From Mortierella alpina (lineage: Eukaryota > Mortierellomycota > Mortierellomycetes > Mortierellales > Mortierellaceae), in the NCBI GenBank assembly GCA_029449245.1, contig JANATF010000002.1:806001-870000 (forward strand): 64,000 bases of DNA. The letters run 5' to 3'. The notes beneath the pieces are model-generated. The model was given only the letters and a program-made list of their open reading frames with translations, ran no database searches and had not been told where the DNA came from. Every line of letters starts with the position of its first letter. Position 1 is the first letter of the stretch. The position numbers were made by a program, and so were the translations under genes. Positions 57,430 to 64,000 of the stretch are shown piece by piece.

Positions 57430-58240
57430 TCCAAGAAGAAACCTGTGCTAGAATCTGCTCCCAAAGTCAACAAAGTCAACAATGATCTTTCGGTCATTGA
57501 GAACTTCTACTGCATCAAAAGGGACTACAGGCGTCGGTACAAGTTAGTGCCCATGTCTGGAGTTGCAAATGGCTTCCTCACATTTTCTGAACAAGATCTC
57601 GTGCGGCTCATGTAGAGCCATGAACTTCTGAGAAAAACGCTGCTGGACATGGCTAGCATGAATTTCGCACGGCATCGTCGCAACATGATGGCCGAGATTG
57701 GATCGCCACCAAGAATCATGGATATCTAATACGAGATTCACGAGATTGATCCGACGAGGCTCTCAACTGACAGCAGCAGCAGCAGGTTAAATTTAAAAGT
57801 GGACCGCACTCGACTCAAAAGTCAAAAGGGGTCCATCCGACTGTTGCCTATTGGGGAGATACGACAGTAGGACGAGTTCGCGTATTCGTGACTATTTTGG
57901 GGGAGGATATCTGGCGCGTGGATCTGTCAGATCCGACGGCATCGGTCTTCAAATTCTTGCGTTCTAATCAAAGGAGTCTCAGTCCGTTCGATACAAACGT
58001 GTGTCTGAGTATCTTTTACCCGCCCCCCGCCCCCCGCCCCCCTATAATGAGGGCCGTTGCAGGTGTAGATTGTTTTCTGACAGAGGTTAGGAACGTCGTG
58101 AGCACAAGTCAAGACGTCGACGACAGTTGGCAGTGTAATCCTACCGACATCAAGATCTTTGGCTTCGACTTTGGACAGTTATACGTTGTTGGCGGCTGTG
58201 CCATGATTCCGTTAGATGAAGGCACAGCTTTACACAGGTG
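57430..58240 (+). pseudogene. Fanzor-family relic, truncated after RuvC-I
   Basis: ENFYCIKRDYRRRYKLVPMS and GFLTFSEQDLVRLM, a stop, then SHELLRKTLLDMA (57500-57655) parallel RFINFSSDGLRQALL and VCKVMEDIF of the intact FEN1-Fanzor gene. Further on, after more stops, IKIFGFDFGQLYVVGGCAMI (58150-58210) has the RuvC-I pattern G-x-D-x-G seen as AGIDPGEVIACAV in the intact gene. The frame ends soon after, and no zinc ribbon or RuvC-III follows. A dead, 3'-truncated copy is the best reading. Confidence 0.5.
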
Positions 58241-59095
58241 AGTAGACTAGACCATCATAATCTCATCACCAACAACAAAGCTGTCCAAACCAACCTATGC
58301 TCAAACTCTGAAGATGGGATGTACGCAAGGAAACACTTAGTGCCTTCAGGGAGAGACGAGTCTTTTGGCTAACATCGAGACACGATTGCCCCCTGTTTGA
58401 GGTCCCGATGCAAATATGTGAAGGAAAAAGGAGCCAGAGTTGCGCCCAAGTCGGATAGACTATACCTTGGTCAGAGGAATATGCTTCCATGCATGCACGA
58501 CGGCAGGCGAGGGCGAGGGGGGTGAGGTTGAAGTCGAAGATGCACAACAGTCCACTCTGATAGGATACAACCATGCATGGTGACTGGGTGTAGGCGTAAC
58601 ATTGAGCAGCCTACTTGGATCTGAGAGCCAGTTGTGTCCATACACTATTTTTGTACAGTCCCGCACCATGCATGCAAGTACAGTACAGTAGATATCTATA
58701 CGCCGAATGCAACTCAGCCCACACAGCAAATGACTGCAGTAACCTTGCGTCGCTTGATTGTGCCTAGCGCTGGTCGCTCACTCAGTCGCTCAGGTTCGTT
58801 CGGGGCAGGTATCTAACCCCAAATCAATTGTTTTTCGCGGGGTTCTTTGCGAGGAAGATGGACGAGTAATCGAATGGTCTACTTAGTAGACTATCGCATG
58901 TCGATTGTGCTTTTGGATGTTGAACTTTATAATAAACGACTAACTTAACAAATGGTACTCCTCCGATTGTGACTGTGAGAAATGAGCAACGACCGTTCTC
59001 GAGGTTGTCCGAAGCAAACTCAGCATGCATGCATGCCGAGGGGTGAGGACGAGGGCGAGGGTAAGGGCTGCCCATTACCTGAAGCAGGACTTTCG
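58241..59095. other. Intergenic, nothing recognised
   Basis: No supported ORF. The right end is the promoter of the small secreted protein gene. Confidence 0.4.
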
Positions 59096-59103
59096 TATAA
59101 ATT
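59096..59103 (+). promoter_or_regulatory. TATA box of the small secreted protein gene
   Basis: TATAAATT lies about 160 bases before the ATG at 59259. A leader intron (GTACGTCC near 59161 to TGTAG near 59240) is possible. Confidence 0.45.
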
Positions 59104-59258
59104 GACGTGTCTTGACTCGCAGTTTCTTCTATTCCTCATCAATCACTCTCACAGACCACTGGTACGTCCATATCCTGAACAAATCCTTATCCATATAAGT
59201 TCGTGCCATAACCATTCGTTTTAATATTCAACTCCTGTAGGTTATTCACAATCGAATC

Positions 59259-59606
59259 ATGTTCTTTACCAAGTTCCTCGCTCCCATCGTCTTCGCGGCC
59301 GTCGTTTCTGCTGCCAACTGGGAAAGTGTGTGCACGAAAGGGAATGAAGCCATTATGCTTTCGAACAACAATTTCCAGGACCGCGTTTGCTTGACCATTC
59401 CCTTGTCCCAGGCCAGAGACAAGTGGGGTGGCGGACGCTCAGGTTGCAACAAGGGTTCATGGCAGGTGTACTGGAACGTTGCCAGTAATGGCCAGGCGTG
59501 GATGTGCTATGGAAACACATCTGACTGCCCTCACCGCCAGGCTACCTTGGACATGCGCCAGGCCAAAGCCAAGGGCTATGACAAGTGCTGGTCTATTTCC
59601 GTCTAG
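59259..59606 (+). CDS. Small secreted cysteine-containing protein
   Basis: 115 residues. The signal peptide MFFTKFLAPIVFAAVVSA is followed by a mature protein with six cysteines, in ESVCTKG, DRVCLTI, RSGCNKGS, AWMCYGN, SDCPHRQ and YDKCWSISV, and a tryptophan-rich middle (WQVYWNVASNGQAWM). Single exon, with codons biased to C/G third positions, which suggests strong expression. The even cysteine count suits disulphide pairing. No family recognised. It differs in spacing from the secreted proteins at 31019 and 34802. Confidence 0.8.
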   Translation: MFFTKFLAPIVFAAVVSAANWESVCTKGNEAIMLSNNNFQDRVCLTIPLSQARDKWGGGRSGCNKGSWQVYWNVASNGQAWMCYGNTSDCPHRQATLDMRQAKAKGYDKCWSISV

Positions 59607-59983
59607 AACCATTCTATCGTGTCTTCATGTTCTCAATCTCTAGATCTCTCTTACTAAATGAATGACATGGGTTCAAGAATTGTGCCACCAATAAATATTT
59701 CTAAGGAATCGATGAATAAGTGAAATGTACTGGATCAGTGAAAGTCAAGATGTTGTTTATTAGGTACGAGGGCAGGACTCATATAGGTGAGCTACAACGA
59801 TCTGCCTATAGACACTCGATGAAATTGGGGAGTGGTCTCCTTGTAGAGGTACACTCCCAGGAACCCTGCAAGTCCGGCACGTTACGAATCCTTTGGATTC
59901 CTCCTTCGTTCTTCAAAGCGTTCCTCGATAGATTTTGGCCACTCCTCAAATTTTGTCCCTCATATTCCTCTTGATTACCTTCT
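59607..59983. other. 3' region between convergent genes
   Basis: No gene. AATAAATA near 59690 is a plausible polyadenylation signal for the secreted-protein gene. Confidence 0.4.
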
Positions 59984-61640
59984 TTAGTCCTTTGTAAGCA
60001 CATCTCGACCTCGTTCTTTAGACGTCTGAATCACGGCCCCGATAAACGGTGTCAGGCTGGACCTCTCGCCAAAACGAAGTAGGTGTTGTTCCAGGAGTGT
60101 GTAGGCTTTCTCGGGTGTATGAGATGAAAGAGGTTTCTTGATGACACCATAAAACGACAGGATATTCGCTCGCCCCATCCTGTCGCCCATAGTCGAAGCT
60201 CCGTACTGAGGCTCTGGAGGCGGAGCCGTAAACAGTTCCATTGCTGACACAGTCGTTTTATACTGGGCAAACGAACTAAGGGTATCGCTCTTCATGAGAA
60301 GAAGGATCTCAAGGATCGTAACGCTTTCACTGAATGCCTGAATAGAAGGCATCAACGTCAAGGGTAGACGTCGGCGGAGGACAGTGACAGCACCTCCTAT
60401 GCTTGACAACACATGGATTTGAGCCGTTGCACCTAAAATTATGGTAACAGTGCAAAAGTTGCTATCAAGTCAGCTCAAGTCAACGGAAGCTCGGGTTTAA
60501 AAAAAGCATTGGTGCTGTATGTTCGGAAGTGCTTAACGATGTCCTAGTCCTTTTCAATGGTTCTAGCCCTAAAGATGTCGTGTAGCTGGCGTCCGATCTT
60601 CCCGGCTGACTCATGCCTGTGCTTCGTAGAGAAAAGGTCCCAACCTTTTGCTCTCTCGATACCATCCAATCCCATTTTGACGTGCCTAATATACTGAGGT
60701 GTCCGTCGTCGGACTTCGAGCCTAGCAATTTACGCACTGCTTCCCATGCTGCTGTTGATTTCGGCGATTTGTTGAGTCAGGCCTAGCCCTTTCTCCATCT
60801 AACATCAGGGTGTTCAATATGTCGAAGAACATGGTGCCCAAAACACCTCATACTTGGCATCGCCAAAAAAACTCAAAGGTACATCAGATGTGTGAACACT
60901 GAGCATGGCATGATACAGAGATCCAGCCTATTTTCAGCGACAACAAATGGTCAGTCCTCTTAAACGTTGGATAAAGAAAAGAATGCGGCAGATCGTTAAC
61001 ACAACGTCCTATCTTGATATACTGTGAAAAAATCCATTTCAATCGTAGTCCTACCCCATCATGAACTCTTTTCCAAGGCGAGGGATGCCGCTCTTGAAGG
61101 AGGGCCATAAGAGTTCCTGGTGAATCGGCTTGTTTGAAGCGTTGAAGCGCTCAAGGATGTCGGCAATATCTTGATCTTTCAGATTGACAGACACCTGGAC
61201 ACTTCCTGCTCCTTCGTGATGAAAGCCCAGTCTTTCGGCGTAGCTACTCCTTATATGAATGCTTAGGGACTCTTGCTTGGTGCTTGCGTACTGAGCCTAA
61301 GATGATATCTTTGCTCCAGTACTTAATTCAGTCGTCACTAGTATGATGTTTTTCCAATGAAAAAAAACAAGGTGAAAACATCTCGTGCAAGACCAAGGCT
61401 GAGTGTTCGATACTTTCAGAATTACGTCGATGCACCAGCCCGCAGAACATGTCGATAATGCACAGCTGACAAAGGCCCGAACCTCTCACACATTAAGAGT
61501 CGCCGAGTTAGGTTGTTGATGGGTGTCGCAAGACAAGATCTTACCAGAGCCTCATCTGTTTCGGGCGGGATCATGCCAAGTCCCAACGCCCTGAAGTAAT
61601 GGAAGTGGCGTTTTAAATTGTGGGTGCTGAAAGAGTTTGA
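59984..61640 (-). pseudogene. Multi-exon relic of an unrecognised gene
   Basis: Going left along the minus strand: KRHFHYFRALGLGMIPPETD (61610), YAERLGFHHEGAGSVQVSVN and LKDQDIADILERFNASNKP (61240-61120), LEVRRRTPQYIRHVKMGLDG and HESAGKIGRQLHDIFRARTI with an in-frame stop (60720-60560), then after a TTTTAG acceptor GGAVTVLRRRLPLTLMPSIQ and EPQYGASTMGDRMGRANILS to 59984. Each piece has coding-like codons, but stops separate them and frames do not join, so the gene looks dead. The family is unknown. It may belong to the mobile-element gene set nearby. Confidence 0.45.
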
Positions 61641-62271
61641 TTGGTGTTTGATGAAAGAAAACACTAAAAACCAAAGAGTGTCGAGAGTTTGAGAGGGAGA
61701 ATAACGACAGAAATAAGTGCCAACAAAAGCAACAAAGACGCGCAACGATAAGTGCACAGTGCTAGCATGACCTGCTTTGAAGAATTGCGCTTTGGAAAAA
61801 AAAAAGAGGGTTGAATGGCGAGTAGGACCAGTCCTGAACGGAAAAGACATGGATTTGCAGCGCACATTGCCAGTGGCGTGGAGGCGAGGTGATGGAGAGG
61901 TGGGTCGCGAACGTGAACGAGCGACGTTGGTTTTATATCTAAGCCATCCGTCCGCGGCTACATGCCATGTTCATGGACAGCCTCAAGAATGCCGGAAAAC
62001 GAGCAGTCGACAACGTTGACAGTGACGATGAAGATGAAGACCGTTCTAAAATGCTAAACCTCTTTTATATCGATTAATGGTGCATGTACTGTGCCACCTG
62101 GAGGCTGTATAAAAGCCAAGACTCAAGACTGAAGATCATCGGTACTTTGTATTTTTTTCCTTTATTGAACTTTGCTGTCCAGCAGTGTATGTCCAAGACG
62201 GATGTGTGATATTCTTCTCTTCACGGAAGAAATACTATGCAGGGTGTACGTACGAATATTTTACAGCACAT
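61641..62271. other. Intergenic between the relic and the protease 3' end
   Basis: Short ORFs only. GTATAAAAGCC at 62107 on the plus strand is TATA-like, but no gene follows on that strand. Confidence 0.35.
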
Positions 62272-63462
62272 TTACTTTCCACCGCCGTTGAAGACCAACA
62301 GGTTGGCCTCGCCTCTCAAGCCCGAGATCTTGTTCTTGGTGGCAGTAGACTGGAGGCGCTTGTAGACCTGGCTGGCGGTCTTGAGGTTCTTGTCAGCGCC
62401 CATGTACAAGGCTGCGACACCAGCAACATGAGGAGAGGCCATGGATGTTCCAGAGATGGTGTTTCGGGCGGTGCTGCTTCCGATCCAGGAGCTGGTGATT
62501 TGCACACCGGGTCCAATGATCTTGACGCAGTTACCGGGCGAAGTAAAGGTGGCAGCTCTGTCGTTGATGTCGGAAGCACCCACAGCAAAGGCGGCGGGGG
62601 CACCCGAGGGAGATCCAGCGCAGGCATTCTGGTTGGCATCGTTTCCAGCAGCGACAATGACGGGGATGTTGGCCTTGACAACCCTGGCAACGGCATCGTT
62701 CAGGGCCTGAGAGCGACCGCCACCCAGAGACATGTTGATCACGGCTTTCTTGCCTTTGTTTACGCTGATGACCCAGTCCAAAGCGCGGACGATGCCGCTA
62801 GTGGAGCCGGAACCGCGAGCATCCAAGACCTTGACACCGACCAAACTGACCTTCTTGGCGACACCGTAGCTTGAGCCTCCGATGGTACCGGCAACGTGAG
62901 TGCCGTGGCCGTTCTCATCAGTGTTGGCAGAGCCCTGGACGAAGTTGGCGCCCATCTTGGCACGGCCACCGAAATCCACATGGGCAGCGTTGATACCAGT
63001 GTCGACAACATAGGCAGTGACACCGGCACCGGCAGAGTTGGGGTACTTGTAGGAAGTAGCTCCGCGGTTCTTCGAGGAGACACGGCCCAGGCCCCAAGAA
63101 GGAGGGTTGGTCTGAGTGCCGGTGATGGTGAAGAGGGCATCCTGCTCAATGTACTCGACCTCATCCATGTTCAGGAGCTCAGTGACGGTCGTGCGAGTAG
63201 CTGTGAGGGTAAATCCAGGGAAGCGGCCGAACTTTTGATTGATTGTGGGGCGACGACCACCACGGGCGTTATGGCGGTTGGCGATGCCGTTGAATTTTGG
63301 CTGGAAGTTGTCGGCAGTGTTGTTGCCCTTGAGGACGACAATGTACGAGTTGGGGATGGCGGCAGAGCCGTGACCGTTCGTGTAGAAAGGGGCTGCAGCA
63401 TCGACTGTCGAGGTCGAGGACCAAGCCAAGCAGGCAACAACGAGGAGGGAAAGGCACTTCAT
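62272..63462 (-). CDS. Secreted subtilisin-like serine protease (S8, proteinase K type)
   Basis: Single exon, 396 residues. The signal peptide MKCLSLLVVACLAWSSTSTV is followed by an I9-type propeptide (NSYIVVLKGNNTADNF ... VEYIEQDALFTI) and the catalytic domain beginning near PPSWGLGRVSSKN. The triad is visible: Asp in YVVDTGIN, His in GHGTHVAGTIGG, Ser in SGTSMASPHVAG, plus the oxyanion Asn in VAAGNDAN. Length and order match fungal proteinase K-like enzymes, which digest extracellular protein and are autoprocessed at the propeptide. Strong C/G third-position bias suggests high expression. Long antisense open frames here are codon-bias shadows. Confidence 0.96.
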   Translation of the reverse strand: MKCLSLLVVACLAWSSTSTVDAAAPFYTNGHGSAAIPNSYIVVLKGNNTADNFQPKFNGIANRHNARGGRRPTINQKFGRFPGFTLTATRTTVTELLNMDEVEYIEQDALFTITGTQTNPPSWGLGRVSSKNRGATSYKYPNSAGAGVTAYVVDTGINAAHVDFGGRAKMGANFVQGSANTDENGHGTHVAGTIGGSSYGVAKKVSLVGVKVLDARGSGSTSGIVRALDWVISVNKGKKAVINMSLGGGRSQALNDAVARVVKANIPVIVAAGNDANQNACAGSPSGAPAAFAVGASDINDRAATFTSPGNCVKIIGPGVQITSSWIGSSTARNTISGTSMASPHVAGVAALYMGADKNLKTASQVYKRLQSTATKNKISGLRGEANLLVFNGGGK

Positions 63463-63638
63463 AATGAGTTAAGGTGGGAGAGTAAAGGGTATGGAAATGA
63501 ACGAGTATATCTTTTAGGTCGTAAAACTGTAGTGCTGTAAAAGCTGTGAGGAGATTGCTCGGAGGCGTGTGGAGAGGGAGACAGTGAGGATGAGAGAGTT
63601 CTGAGGAAAAAAAAAAAAGGAACTTGGAGTTGCTTGTT

Positions 63639-63648
63639 CTTTTTATAG
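63639..63648 (-). promoter_or_regulatory. TATA box of the subtilisin gene
   Basis: GCTATAAAAA on the minus strand, about 180 bases upstream of the ATG at 63462. Confidence 0.5.
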
Positions 63649-64000
63649 CGGTGCAGTCTTATCTGCTAGGGTACTGTGAAGAGCCGTTTGATATGCAACA
63701 GCGCTTTGTTAATCACTCTGCCCGGGCCAGGCCGTTGGGGATTCGACTCGGATGCATAGCACACATTGCAATTCAGTGGCCACGGACGCACTCCCTTGCA
63801 CGATGTACCCGCGGCAAGTGGGAGAGAAAGGAAGGTCCACAAGGGTAAATTGTTCTCTGAGTGTAGGAGTACCTGAACGTGTACTGTACCTACAATATTC
63901 TTCTGGCAGGAGAAGAATAAAGATGAAAGATTGGTCACTGTTGAGAGCTCGCTGTCAACGTAGCGAAGATTCATTCAGGGTAAACTTAATTTGCTTGAGC
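63649..64000. other. Upstream region of the subtilisin gene
   Basis: No gene supported up to the window end. Confidence 0.4.

Noticed and set aside
62316-63540. Long antisense frames across the subtilisin gene
   Set aside because: They mirror the GC-rich third positions of the protease and have no recognisable motif.

Overview
The window is nuclear DNA of a filamentous fungus, most likely an early-diverging Mucoromycota of the Mortierella group. That placement is an inference. It rests on short GT-AG introns, loosely packed genes on both strands, NACHT proteins with pentapeptide and WD40 ends, small cysteine-rich secreted proteins, and FEN1-like and Fanzor genes of a type I associate with these fungi. 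No taxon can be proven from the sequence alone.

Layout. 1-1889 (-): a cytochrome P450 cut by the window edge, with one damaged exon. 4004-12753 (+): a giant NLR-like STAND protein with two ARM-like/NACHT modules, a pentapeptide stretch and a WD40 domain built from 13 almost identical 126-base repeats. 13030-13580: a decayed piece of the 3' end of 28S rRNA. 14629-15774 (-): an unknown membrane protein containing a tandem duplication. 16073-17064: a hairpin, a 226-base direct repeat and a 373-base MITE with 139-140-base inverted repeats and a 9-base target duplication. 18650-19661 (+): a secreted protein of unknown family.

20926-25223 (+) is the most interesting locus. A spliced reading frame joins a FEN1/XPG-type flap nuclease with all metal-binding acidic positions present to a TnpB/Fanzor RNA-guided nuclease domain (RuvC plus zinc ribbon). 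It is followed by a foldable 3' region, a 254-base tandem duplication and a PD-(D/E)XK-like nuclease gene (26251-28428). Relics of the same families occur elsewhere: a FEN1-like pseudogene at 45650-47779 and a truncated Fanzor relic at 57430-58240. The region has therefore been colonised more than once by this type of element.

The rest is mostly ordinary single-copy genes: an RTA1-like membrane protein (29190-30325 -), a berberine-bridge FAD oxidase (32237-33772 +), a BSD2/NDFIP-type adaptor (35643-37459 +), a STELLO/DUF288 glycosyltransferase (40170-42814 +), the sterol 3-keto reductase ERG27 (43317-44761 -), an MTH1-like NUDIX hydrolase (50021-51243 +), a secreted TIM-barrel glycosidase-like protein (52797-53888 +), and a secreted subtilisin (62272-63462 -). 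Small secreted cysteine-rich proteins lie at 34802-35077 and 59259-59606, with a stop-interrupted one at 31019-31294. The stretch 54420-61640 is a graveyard of retrotransposon gag, Fanzor and other broken coding pieces.
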